Origin: Cordylochernes scorpioides
Taxonomy: Eukaryota > Arthropoda > Arachnida > Pseudoscorpiones > Chernetidae
Assembly (NCBI GenBank): GCA_030710605.1
Contig: CP092869.1
Location: forward strand, 9,971,263-10,035,262
DNA length: 64,000 nt
Reading direction: 5' to 3'
Shown here: in pieces, positions 31,600 to 43,166 of the stretch
How the letters are laid out: each line of letters begins with the position of its first letter
How positions within the stretch are numbered: position 1 is the stretch's first letter
The notes under the pieces: generated by a model
Database searches by the model: none
What the model was told of the DNA's origin: nothing
The model's input: the letters and a program-made list of their open reading frames with translations, nothing else
Program-made: the position numbers and the translations under genes

Positions 31600-31672
31600 A
31601 TTTTTTCCGATAGATGGAGCAAGCAATCACCAACTTATTGTTGCACAATCAGGTGATGCTTTTTTATAATTA
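31600..31672 (+). mobile_element. H1 element 3' end fragment
   Basis: CCGATAGATGGAGCAAGC, AATCACCAACTTATTGTTGC and a GATGCTTTTTTATAATTAA end. Confidence 0.55.
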
Positions 31673-31941
31673 ATTGTTCTACCTGTTCTCAGTACAATTT
31701 CACCTTTGTTATTTTATTAATAAATGGTTTGACGTCAAGAAATTTCTAAAAGCGTTTTATTTACTTCAAATCCCAATTTTCCATATTATCATATTTTAAT
31801 TTTTTTACTTATCATTATTGTGCCAAAGAGAGAGGTGCTTCTCCTTTTGAAGATGCATTTATTAAATGCACAAAAACAATGAATTTATTTGATGTTATTT
31901 TTATAGAGTATGAAAATTCATATACAAAATAAGTCATATAT

Positions 31942-32170
31942 ACTCATTAGAGAAAACTTAAGGAAGTTGTACCTTTTAGCATGTATATCAGGATTGATAC
32001 AATAATTCTGAAAGATATTACAGTAACCTTTATTGAAGACACGCGAGATAACTAATATACACTCATGGACAAAACTTAAGAAAGATGTACCTTTTAGCAT
32101 GTATATCGGGATTGATACAATAACTCTGAAAGATATTACAGTGACCTTTATTGAAGACACGCGATAACCA
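31942..32170. repeat. repeat M, tandem pair
   Basis: Two direct copies of about 110 bp (TGTACCTTTTAGCATGTATA, then CTTTATTGAAGACACGCGA) lie head to tail. Each starts ACTCAT...AAAACTTAAG. Single copies are at 21713 and 45690. Confidence 0.65.
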
Positions 32171-33052
32171 AGTGTGAACAACCTCTGTCTACTTCAGAAT
32201 AACAATCGACCAGCGACATTAAAGACTTTCCACTTTCTTAAATTTTGTTTATTAGAGTATTTCAAATGTCTTGGCACACATACAAATTCGGATAAAACCA
32301 ACCTGTATCTACGAATTTAAGCGCTTAGTGCAAATATCTCAAAAATGCCCTTTAATGCAATTATTGAAAAAAGGAAGAAGGTTTCTATATTACAACTTTA
32401 ATAGCATCCTTCTACACAGAATCTAACAAAATATGTAAAAATGTTTCATTTTTACTCAATTTCAATATCTTATTTTAAATATAAACAATTCCGAAATATG
32501 AAATATTCTCAAAAGCTCTGCGTTTGAATGAAAATTTAAAATCACAAACACTGTTTTTGTTGAAAAATCTAAAGAGAAAATATTCGATTCTAAAATTATT
32601 TCAATTATAAAAGGAAATTCGTAGAGGTTTGGCCAACATGCACGCTACATCAACACAAATTACATGGAAGAAGTTGTTTGGAAATAAAAAAAGAAATTGA
32701 AGTAGAAAGATTCCACGGAGGCAAGAGCCAATTTTCGGTTCTAACCAGAAGACGCCTTTAATTATTTCCATAAAAGAGGAAATTGAATTTATTCCAAGAT
32801 TCCATAGTGACAGGGAACTTTTTATTTTCAATTTTCTTCTCTATTTAATTTGATATTTCAAATTGATAATTTTTATACATGAATGGTTTTTCTGAATACT
32901 AAAGCGGAACTATAAAATAGGAAAGCAACAAGTGTGTATATAGAGCACTAACTTTTCGATAATTCTATATAGTTTTAAAATAAATATGTAATTTTACGGT
33001 CCTAAAAGCTTATGTCTATAGTTTTTCTTGAATAATATTTCTGTGATTCCAT
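32171..33052. other. AT-rich spacer
   Basis: Imperfect inverted segments occur around 32670-32830 (AGATTCCACGG / CCAAGATTCCATAG), but no gene or named family is seen. Confidence 0.4.
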
Positions 33053-33250
33053 CCTTCAGTGTAGCATATATAAGTATAATGATCCAATACAGTATTAGAG
33101 CTCTAAAGAGGCGGTCTGGTAGATTAAATAGGTGAAACCGCTGGGAGAGTTCACCACTGATTAGCCAAGCCCTCCCAATATAATATTTTAACCTCAGTAA
33201 AGACAGTAGAAGTATTTTTTATGTTTAAAATAAACTTGCGTCATGTATCT
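33053..33250 (+). mobile_element. H2 element
   Basis: 5' part CTTCAGTGTAGCATATATAA (TATA-like), CCAATACAGTATTAGAGC, the ribozyme-like core, then CAGTAAAGACAGTAG and a truncated 3' part. There is no open reading frame. Confidence 0.7.
33110..33176 (+). ncRNA. strand-permuted hammerhead-like motif (family H2)
   Basis: Stem III GCGGU/ACCGC, cleavage base C17 (33116), stem I UGGU/ACCA, GAAA and helix C GGGAGAG/CCCUCCC (one mismatch) are present. CUGAUGA reads CUGAUUA (G8 changed), so this copy should be inactive. Confidence 0.6.
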
Positions 33251-34370
33251 GTTTATTAAAGAAAGGAATCTGTTCATTTATATTATAGAGTTTAGAATGC
33301 GACAGAATTACTAGGTGAGCATTTACAATTCCCGCTAAATGGTCAGTATTTCATACATCATCTTTTAAATTTATTTCATGCTTTAGGAAAAAAAGAAAGG
33401 TCTCTATAAACAGATAATTTTCATACATGTATATTTCGTGTTAGTGTCTTATATTTACTTTATCATACTGAAGAGAGAGGTTGCCTAACCAGCATTTATA
33501 TCTTTGTGAAAAATAGACACTTCGGCCAGTTGGAGTTTTATATTTATATTTTTTTGTATGTATTGTATAATATCTTTTATAATATCTTGAATATCAAGAA
33601 TTGAAGAAAGTTTCTAAGTAAATTTAGAGATAATATCGAATTCGAGATTCTATATTTCACTTCAGAGAAAACAAATAACTTCTGGAGAAACATTTTGAAT
33701 CGGAACACCAACAATTTATCACTCTAAATGGAAGTTCAACTGAATCTCAACAATCGATTCCAGTTTGTTCCCCAGATGTTAAAATATATTAAGTAGATTG
33801 ATGATTTACTGAGAGTGAATTCATTTTCAAATTGAGAAAAAAAAAATTTTTTTTTACGATTTTCCACAATCGCTGCCACTTATGATAATCTGTACATTCA
33901 ACAAAAAAGTTCTTTGAGAAATATTTAAATTTATTTTTTTTATGCTATATTTAAAGTAGTTTGAAAATAAGTTTGTTTTGATATTTTTTTATTAAAGATA
34001 CTTTTGAAAGATTATAAAGTTTTTTTACAAGATTTTAAAAATCCCTCTCAATTCTTAATGATAATAAATATCGTTTTAAATGAGATTTTAAAAAAATTGT
34101 AATATTTTTTATCTTTTTATTCCTTTATCATCCTATATTTTATTATATACCTAGTTTAAAGTATTTTTATTACAGATTTAAATATTGATACATTAGATTT
34201 GAGTGCGACTTTTCAATAAATAATTTCTAAAATATAATTTTTAAAAATATTTCACTATCAATAATAAAAAAATAAATATTAAGACTAGAATTCACAGTAT
34301 CATTTCTAACATAGTACTACATGCTCAAATTAACCACTAAACTAAAAAATCACTAATTGCTGATTGGCTG
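33251..34370. other. AT-rich spacer
   Basis: No gene or repeat recognised. Long A/T runs at 33838-33860 and 33930-34110. Confidence 0.4.
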
Positions 34371-34371
34371 A

Positions 34372-34450
34372 TTAAGATATCACGTGATAATAGAGAACCA
34401 ATCAGCGGATAGATAAACCAGACACCTTCTATACCTATATATAAACAGAT
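34372..34450 (+). promoter_or_regulatory. promoter-like cluster upstream of a hammerhead element
   Basis: GCTGATTGGCTGATTA and AACCAATCAGCGGATA (inverted CCAAT boxes) flank CACGTG, followed by TATATATAAACAG at about 34437. The spacing suits a Pol II core promoter reading right, towards the H1 element 270 bp downstream. This is inference from motifs. Confidence 0.35.
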
Positions 34451-34718
34451 TAAGTCGTTTATCATTAAATGTATTGTTAATAATGTTGTTTATGTGAATA
34501 TATCAGTAAATTTAAGGAAGACTTTAACATTTTGTTCCAGATAAAATATATTTCATTTATTGAATATAGAAAAATACGTAGCAATGATTCTAAGCACGCA
34601 AACCCATCGTTTTACCTTCCCCTAAATACCTTGATCGCGTTTAATTTTAAATATTTCGATTATGGTTGAAATATTGTAATTTTCCTTCACTCTTAACTAC
34701 AGAACGTTGTGAACGTTG

Positions 34719-34762
34719 CACCACGCTGATGAGGGCCAACAGCCCAAAACGCGTCCGTGGTT
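34719..34762 (+). ncRNA. type I hammerhead ribozyme, one core change
   Basis: Stem I CCACG/CGUGG, CUGAUGA, stem II GGGC/GCCC with CAACA loop, a minimal stem III (ACGCGU) and C17 are in canonical order. The GAAA strand reads AAAA (G12 changed), which should abolish cleavage. Confidence 0.8.
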
Positions 34763-34915
34763 AGCTTTTCTTGATTAATAAAGAATGGGTATTTGGCCAA
34801 TTCTGGAATTATTAAAAATCAACGAGAATAGTTGATATTTATTCCGATAGATGGCGCAAGCCATCAGCAACTTTCAGTTGCACGATAAGGAGATACCTTT
34901 TTTTAAGTTGTGTGG
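34719..34915 (+). mobile_element. H1 element, full layout
   Basis: Hammerhead at the 5' end, TTCTTGATTAATAAAGAATGG, GGCCAATTCTGGAATTATTA, then CCGATAGATGGCGCAAGCC, ATCAGCAACTTTCAGTTGC and the GATACCTTTTTTTAAG end. It is about 200 bp and non-coding. The layout resembles the small non-autonomous ribozyme retroelements (retrozymes) described from animals and plants, and I infer mobilisation by a Penelope-like element. Confidence 0.7.
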
Positions 34916-34959
34916 TTTGTTTCATAATTTCCTTGTAGCTTTATATACATGTTATAAAA

Positions 34960-35310
34960 AAACGAGATTTCTGTTGATTTTGAATATCTTGAGGATTATG
35001 CTATGGTAATGCAGTCGTGGTTAAAATCTTGAAAGTAAAATAAAAATAATGAAGATTAGAAATAGCTTTAATTGAGCTTATGGAATATAGAAAACATAAT
35101 TTGAGAAAGGTATGCCTAACTTGAGGCATAAGAATCTAAAAATGGAAAACTTATTTACATAATGTACGAAAGGTTTGAGCCGGCCATCGGGAAATAACAA
35201 CAATTAGTTTTTATATGGGGAAGCATGACCATCTGGCGGTCGATTTAACAGCGTATTTGAATCTATGAAATATAATTTTAAATAAAATAATATTTTAATA
35301 TAACATATAT
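34960..35310. repeat. dispersed repeat N, target of the Penelope-like insertion
   Basis: ATCTTGAGGATTATG, GAGCTTATGGAATATAGAAA and TTTGAGCCGGCCATCGGGAA are shared with 46440-47110. It ends in (TA)n, where the 35321-43170 composite begins. Confidence 0.7.
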
Positions 35311-35320
35311 ATATATATAT

Positions 35321-35564
35321 ATATAGTGTAGAAACTATATAACAAAATTATAACAGTGATTCTAATTTTAAAACTTAAGGAGCAAACTGATAATAATGAT
35401 AACTTATATCAATTAGATTTGATTAGATTAGCAAGCTAAATCTAAATTAATTATAATAATAAATAGTTATTTAATTTTATAGTCCAGTTTTGTATTAAGA
35501 TTATCTTCACTATTATGATCATTTAAATTCAAATTATAAAATTTGTAAAATGTTATTAATTTGT
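35321..35564 (-). repeat. pseudo-LTR of the Penelope-like element, 3' copy
   Basis: The 244 bp are essentially identical to 39585-39828 in the same orientation. A 110-bp inverted part recurs at 43061-43170. Confidence 0.85.
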
Positions 35565-36060
35565 AGATAGAGAGAGAGAAAAAAAAAATCCTTTACTTCT
35601 ACTACATCCTCAAGTTAATTATATATTTATAATTAATAACAATAAAAATTAACAACGTAACGTCTATTACATCGGCTTTTACACGTCATTTAGACATACT
35701 CTAATCCTATATATAGAATAATCGAAGAGAGAATATATATAATAGTTAGAAAAAAGAGAGAAAGACAGAACCATGCACTTTTAATCAAACTGATAATAAG
35801 GAAAAAAAAAAAAAGTTTTGTAAAGAAGGTAGATAAGATTGTTAGTATATATATATATATTTTTATGATTTTATATTTTATCCTTTTTTTTTTAAAGATT
35901 TTTAAAGGTTTTTTTTATTTTATAATATGATTATAAATAGTTGTATTTAGTAATATATCTATAGTATGAATTAACATTTGTTATAAGTTTGGATATTATG
36001 TTTTGAAACCCTAATGGTAGACCAGACATACACAAAAAACTTTAAATTGAAATAAATTGG

Positions 36061-36145
36061 AAAAAGAGATCTGCTGGACCGGGGATCTTCAGATAAAAGT
36101 CCAACGACATTTCACCCCTTCTTTATTATGTCATAGATCTCTTTT
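36061..36145 (-). ncRNA. strand-permuted hammerhead-like motif in the Penelope-like 3' region (left arm)
   Basis: This is the minus-strand twin of 42481-42566, identical apart from one A fewer in the outer helix. All pairings described there apply. It lies about 550 nt downstream of the RT frame. Confidence 0.7.
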
Positions 36146-36690
36146 AAACCGGATTTTATGTGTTAATATTAAGTTGTTTCAGTGAAATATTTAAATGAAC
36201 ATATATAACAGATACAAGTGTTAACAAATTCAAACTGTAAACCTACCTCGACCGCGGCGTCCTCCATTGTGAATATCTATTTCTGGCTGACACATGTTGC
36301 GGGAGGGGAATGTCCCCCCACATTTCAAATTTAGACCATTTATTCAGAATTTTTTTGAACAACAAGAAAATAAAGAAGAAAGGAAAAATAGTTAAGGGAA
36401 GAAAGCTGAATTTCATAATCTTTACAGCTAGTTATATCAAAATAACTGATTCAATACTTATTCATCTTTTAATATTCCTTTAAAAAGGCAAATTATAAGA
36501 GTTTAATAAAGCTATTAATTGTGCAAATTCACCTTTATTTAACTTCCATTTTCCTCCCCAGAAATTGGAGATTAAACAAAATGAACTATATACTATAACA
36601 CTTTAAAAATCTTGTGAGAATATCTTTTAATCAGTTATTTAATCAAAGTTTAATTAACTGTTAAAGATTATAAATTTGTATTAGTTAATA

Positions 36691-39074
36691 TTAAGAGAAA
36701 TTATAGAATGTTGATTTCATAAATGGATATTTCCATTTATTTTTTTTAAAATATTTTATAATTGATATACTGTTGAAATATTTTACTTGTTTGATACTAA
36801 ATTTGTTTTTAATAAATTCCATGTTTAAATTTTTAACATCTTCTATGAAATTATCTAATATATTATTTATTCTATAAAATCTTAGAAACTGACCATAATA
36901 TATACCTTTACAGCAATTTAATGATATATTAGAATTCATATTACAGTATTTTATAATATTGAAATTATAATTACTCTTTTTATTATAAACTCTAACAGCA
37001 CTATTTGTAAGGTCTATATTCAAGTCTAAAAAGTTAACTTTTTTGTTTCTATAAATTTTTTCATTGTTCTTAAGTTTCAAGTATTTAGGATATATTTCAG
37101 GTATTAATTTTTTAAACTGTGGATTATTAAATATTATTATGTCATCTACATATCGGAATATTTGCCAATTAATATTATTTTGTAGAAAGTATTCTCTTTC
37201 GTACCAGAACAATATTAGATTTGTTAATAACGGACTAGAAGAAGTTCCCATGGGAACGCCTTCTGATTGAATATATATTTTATTTTTAAATTCTATATAG
37301 TTAAAATTTAAAAATGTTTCAGTAGAGTTTTTGCTGTTTTAAGATCTAATTTAAATGTTTTATATCTGTTATGAATAATTTTAATGTAGAAAGTTTTGTC
37401 ATTAATGAATTCATTAAATAAATTGGTTATTTTATTATTTAGATCTCTTAAATTTATTTTAGAATATAGGTCCTCAAAGTCAAATGTGTGTACTGTTTCA
37501 ATGTTTGTCCAATTGTTCATTAAATAATTAATGATTTTTTTATTTGAGTCGATAAATTTATAATTATATTTATTAGTTAATTTATTTATAATAAATTGTA
37601 GTGTTGAAGCTAATTGTATATCAATATTTTTTATGACTGAATTTATACCAGATGTGATTGTTCTGAAAGAAATAGGTTTTTTGTGTAGTTTAGGAATTAT
37701 ATAGAACTTTGGTATGTTTGGATTTTTGTGGTTATTATAAATTTTTAGTGAATTTTCAACATTTTTGATGTCTTTTTTGATTTTTGTGCCTGTAGTTCTA
37801 GCAAAAGTGTATTTATGATTATTATCAATTTCCTTTTTTAGTATATCGTGGTATAGATTTTTACAAATTAAAGATAAATTATTGGAACATTTATCTATAG
37901 GAGTGATAATATAGTCCTTCTGTAAATTAATTATATTTTCTTTAAAAGAAGGAATGTCTGAATTGGGTGTTGTGTATTTAAGTGTATTATTATAATAATT
38001 TATAATTTCCTTTTTAATATTATGTTTCCATTCCAGAAAAGTAAATTCTGGAATACTGTATTTTATACTAGTTTTATTTATGAAAATATCTATATCTTTT
38101 AATATAGATTTAATTGTATTATTATAATTGTGTTTAATTTGAGGTATATATTTATACCCTTTATTTAAAATTTCTTGATATTCTGGATTTAAAAAAGAAA
38201 AATTGCTAGTTAATATATGACCTGAGAACTTATATTTATCAATATAGTTGTTGCAATTACATTTAATTTTTTTAAAATTTGCCAAATTATTAATAAATTG
38301 GTTATAATTGCAAACTAAATTACCTATATTTTTATTGTATCTCCAGATTGTTTTGAAATTTAAATTTTTTATAGGGAAAAGATTATTGATGATTTGGTTA
38401 TTAAAAATATCATTAAATTTAATATGATTAAATAAATTGTTATTAAATTTAATGATAATATTAATGTTATTAGTAGCTTGTTTAATTTTTCTGTATTTAA
38501 AGATGTCGTGTGTGATATCTATTAATCTGTTAGTCAGATTATGAATTTTAATATATTCTATGAGTTTGATAAATTTATTATTATTTAGTTTAAATAATGT
38601 TTTAATAAATTTATCGACGAAGTTGTTAGTGTACATTTGTTTTGGGTCCAGTAATTCTTCAAATTCAATGTAACCTAATTTATTTGTAGTTTTACCTCTA
38701 GTTTTATTAGGTTTAGTTTTAAATTCATTTTTTTTGTATTTGCAACTGATTTCATAGGTTGAAATTTCTTCTGTTTGTGGTTTGTATGTGTAGTTTAATT
38801 CGTCGTTAAGTCCATAAGGGAATAATGTGTTGTGTTTATAAATGTAGTTGTTTTCTAATAATAGTCGTTGTTTTTTGTTTTGACATATGTCTAGTATTTC
38901 TATCTTAAAGTTGTTAAAAGTATGTAATTGATTGTGTTCTTTCATATTTATATTACCAATTGATTTTTTAGCGTGGTTTCTATGTAGGTTTATTCGTATA
39001 TTTAATGGATTACAAGTTTGTCCTATATATGATAGTTGACAAATTTGGCATGTTAATTTATAAATAGTATTCAC
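36691..39074 (-). pseudogene. Penelope-like GIY-YIG endonuclease / reverse transcriptase, one frameshift
   Basis: It encodes the retroelement's single polyprotein. Residues 1-95 form an N-terminal GIY-YIG domain (IYKLTCQICQLSYIGQT, with Arg in IRINLHR and Glu in LLLENN), with a C-x2-C between the two halves. The N-terminal position points to the Naiad/Chlamys group rather than classical Penelope with a C-terminal nuclease. A region of about 300 residues follows, then ITPIDKCSNN (place of the usual D-K-G), PKLHKKP, SFRTITSG, FDFEDLYS (motif A), GVPMGTSSSPLLTNL (motif B), YVDDIII (catalytic motif C) and NFLDLNI. A 1-nt loss near 37318 breaks the frame just before motif B, giving pieces 37308-39074 and 36691-37251. 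The catalytic residues are otherwise present. Confidence 0.85.
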
Positions 39075-39584
39075 TAATTTACAACTAGTTGTTTGAAAAG
39101 TGTCATGGTTCTTAAGAGAGGGACAAGTTTGACAATTTTTTCTTAGGCAATTCTTAGCGAGTTTAAATTAACATATAAGAGGTGCTAACACTAATATGTT
39201 TGTAGTTTTTTTTAGTTTTTTTAGTTTGTTATTCTTATGAATTTTTAAATATATTTTTCTTAATTGTTTTTGTGGTGATAAAATTTGTAATAAATTGAAT
39301 AATTAATCTATAAATATATAGATATTACTGTTTGTTATCTGTTATATTTTTAAGAATAACTAATAAAAAAAACATCTTTAAACTAACTAAACACTGAAAA
39401 AAACAAAAGTTCTGAAGTTATTTTTTCTAGAATTACTTTTATAATTTACTTTTTAATAATCAAACAATGAAAGATAATTAAAATTTGTATGAAGATTTAT
39501 TTATATTAGAATATCTAATATAATTTAATTTGTATATTATGTTATATATAAAAAATATATCATAGAGCAAGCTCATATGAATTA
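39075..39584 (-). other. Penelope-like 5' untranslated region
   Basis: AT-rich leader between the initiator Met (39074) and the 5' pseudo-LTR. An extended minus-strand stretch 39080-39180 is more complex but has no ATG in frame. Confidence 0.5.
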
Positions 39585-39828
39585 ATATAGTGTAGAAACT
39601 ATATAACAAAATTATAACAGTGATTCTAATTTTAAAACTTAAGGAGCAAACTGATAATAATGATAACTTATATCAATTAGATTTGATTAGATTAGCAAGC
39701 TAAATCTAAATTAATTATAATAATAAATAGTTATTTAATTTTATAGTCCAGTTTTGTATTAAGATTATCTTCACTATTATGATCATTTAAATTCAAATTA
39801 TAAAATTTGTAAAATGTTATTAATTTGT
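39585..39828 (-). repeat. pseudo-LTR of the Penelope-like element, 5' copy
   Basis: Direct copy of 35321-35564. The inverted partial element begins 25 bp further on, after an extra AAAATGTTATTAATTTGT. Confidence 0.85.
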
Positions 39829-39868
39829 TATTTGTAAAGTAGTAAAATGTTATTAATTTGTTATTAAT

Positions 39869-41908
39869 ATGAAATCAGTTGCAAATACAAAAAAAATGAA
39901 TTTAAAAACTAAACCTAATAAAACTAGAGGTAAAACTACAAATAAATTAGGTTACATTGAATTTGAAAAATTACTGGACCCAAAACAAATGTACACTAAC
40001 AACTTCGTCGATAAATTTATTAAAACATTATTTAAACTAAATAATAATAAATTTATCAAACTCATAGAATATATTAAAATTCATAATCTGACTAACAGAT
40101 TAATAGATATCACACACGACATCTTTAAATACAGAAAAATTAAACAAGCTACTAATAACATTAATATTATCATTAAATTTAATAACAATTTATTTAATCA
40201 TATTAAATTTAATGATATTTTTAATAACCAAATCATCAATAATCTTTTCCCTATAAAAAATTTAAATTTCAAAACAATCTGGAGATACAATAAAAATATA
40301 GGTAATTTAGTTTGCAATTATAACCAATTTATTAATAATTTGGCAAATTTTAAAAAAATTAAATGTAATTGCAACAACTATATTGATAAATATAAGTTCT
40401 CAGGTCATATATTAACTAGCAATTTTTCTTTTTTAAATCCAGAATATCAAGAAATTTTAAATAAAGGGTATAAATATATACCTCAAATTAAACACAATTA
40501 TAATAATACAATTAAATCTATATTAAAAGATATAGATATTTTCATAAATAAAACTAGTATAAAATACAGTATTCCAGAATTTACTTTTCTGGAATGGAAA
40601 CATAATATTAAAAAGGAAATTATAAATTATTATAATAATACACTTAAATACACAAAACCCAATTCAGACATTCCTTCTTTTAAAGAAAATATAATTAATT
40701 TACAGAAGGACTATATTATCACTCCTATAGATAAATGTTCCAATAATTTATCTTTAATTTGTAAAAATCTATACCACGATATACTAAAAAAGGAAATTGA
40801 TAATAATCATAAATACACTTTTGCTAGAACTACAGGCACAAAAATCAAAAAAGACATCAAAAATGTTGAAAATTCACTAAAAATTTATAATAACCACAAA
40901 AATCCAAACATACCAAAGTTCTATATAATTCCTAAACTACACAAAAAACCTATTTCTTTCAGAACAATCACATCTGGTATAAATTCAGTCATAAAAAATA
41001 TTGATATACAATTAGCTTCAACACTACAATTTATTATAAATAAATTAACTAATAAATATAATTATAAATTTATCGACTCAAATAAAAAAAATCATTAATT
41101 ATTTAATGAACAATTGGACAAACATTGAAACAGTACACACATTTGACTTTGAGGACCTATATTCTAAAATAAATTTAAGAGATCTAAATAATAAAATAAC
41201 CAATTTATTTAATGAATTCATTAATGACAAAACTTTCTACATTAAAATTATTCATAACAGATATAAAACATTTAAATTAGATCTTAAAACAGCAAAAACT
41301 CTACTGGAAACATTTTTAAATTTTAACTATATAGAATTTAAAAATAAAATATATATTCAATCAGAAGGCGTTCCCATGGAACTTCTTCTAGTCCGTTATT
41401 AGCAAATCTAATATTGTTCTGGTACGAAAGAGAATACTTTCTACAAAATAATATTAATTGGCAAATATTCCGATATGTAGATGAAATAATAATATTTAAT
41501 AATCCACAGTTTAAAAAATTAATACCTGAAATATATCCTAAATACTTGAAACTTAAGAACAATGAAAAAATTTATAGAAACAAAAAAGTTAACTTTTTAG
41601 ACTTGAATATAGACCTTACAAATAGTGCTGTTAGAGTTTATAATAAAAAGAGTAATTATAATTTCAATATTATAAAATACTGTAATATGAATTCTAATAT
41701 ATCATTAAATTGCTGTAAAGGTATATATTATGGTCAGTTTCTAAGATTTTATAGAATAAATAATATATTAGATAATTTCATAGAAGATGTTAAAAATTTA
41801 AACATGGAATTTATTAAAAACAAATTTAGTATCAAACAAGTAAAATATTTCAACAGTATATCAATTATAAAATATTTTAAAAAAATAAATGGAAATATCC
41901 ATTTATGA
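39869..41908 (+). pseudogene. second Penelope-like RT copy, 5'-truncated, frameshifted
   Basis: It starts at the residue equivalent to about 105 of the other copy, so the GIY-YIG domain is absent. One extra A in the run at about 41086 shifts the frame before motif A, and a lost G at about 41381 shifts it inside motif B. The open pieces are 39869-41098, 41106-41402 and 41414-41908. The catalytic motif reads YVDE instead of YVDD at about 41478, so this copy could not be active even without the shifts. Elsewhere it is nearly identical to the minus copy. Confidence 0.85.
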
Positions 41909-42480
41909 AATCAACATTCTATAATTTCTCTTAATATTAACTAATACAAATTTATAATCTTTAACAGTTAATTAAACTTTGATTAAATAACTGATTAAAA
42001 GATATTCTCACAAGATTTTTAAAGTGTTATAGTATATAGTTCATTTTGTTTAATCTCCAATTTCTGGGGAGGAAAATGGAAGTTAAATAAAGGTGAATTT
42101 GCACAATTAATAGCTTTATTAAACTCTTATAATTTGCCTTTTTAAAGGAATATTAAAAGATGAATAAGTATTGAATCAGTTATTTTGATATAACTAGCTG
42201 TAAAGATTATGAAATTCAGCTTTCTTCCCTTAACTATTTTTCCTTTCTTCTTTAATTTTCTTGTTGTTCAAAAAAATTCTGAATAAATGGTCTAAATTTG
42301 AAATGTGGGGGGACATTCCCCTCCCGCAACATGTGTCAGCCAGAAATAGATATTCACAATGGAGGACGCCGCGGTCGAGGTAGGTTTACAGTTTGAATTT
42401 GTTAACACTTGTATCTGTTATATATGTTCATTTAAATATTTCACTGAAACAACTTAATATTAACACATAAAATCCGGTTT

Positions 42481-42566
42481 AAAAAGAGATCTATGACATA
42501 ATAAAGAAGGGGTGAAATGTCGTTGGACTTTTATCTGAAGATCCCCGGTCCAGCAGATCTCTTTTT
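42481..42566 (+). ncRNA. strand-permuted hammerhead-like motif in the Penelope-like 3' region (right arm)
   Basis: In order: outer helix strand 42481-42492; stem III strand GACAU (42495-42499); cleavage base A17 (42500); stem I strand AUAAAG (42501-42506); stem II strand GGGG (42509-42512); GAAA (42514-42517); stem III strand AUGUC (42517-42521); helix C strand GUUGGAC (42522-42528); stem I strand UUUUAU (42529-42534); CUGAAGA (42535-42541, fits CUGANGA); stem II strand CCCC (42543-42546); helix C strand GUCCAGC (42548-42554); outer helix strand 42555-42566. All hammerhead core bases are present. The weak point is a U-U at the usual G10.1-C11.1 pair. Confidence 0.7.
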
Positions 42567-43060
42567 CCAATTTATTTCAATTTAAAGTTTTTTATGTATG
42601 TCTGGTCTACCATTAGGGTTTCAAAACATAATATCCAAACTTATAACAAATGTTAATTCATACTATAGATATATTACTAAATACAACTATTTATAATCAT
42701 ATTATAAAATAAAAAAAACCTTTAAAAATCTTTAAAAAAAAAAAGGATAAAATATAAAATCATAAAAATATATATATATATACTAACAATCTTATCTACC
42801 TTCTTTACAAAACTTTTTTTTTTTTCCTTATTATCAGTTTGATTAAAAGTGCATGGTTCTGTCTTTCTCTCTTTTTTCTAACTATCATATATATTCTCTC
42901 TTCGATTATTCTATATATAGGATTAGAGTATGTCTAAATGACGTGTAAAAGCCGATGTAATAGACGTTACGTTGTTAATTTTTATTGTTATTAATTATAA
43001 ATATATAATTAACTTGAGGATGTAGTAGAAGTAAAGGATTTTTTTTTTCTCTCTCTATCT

Positions 43061-43166
43061 ACAAATTAATAACATTTTACAAATTTTATAATTTGAATTT
43101 AAATGATCATAATAGTGAAGATAATCTTAATACAAAACTGGACTATAAAATTAAATAACTATTTAT

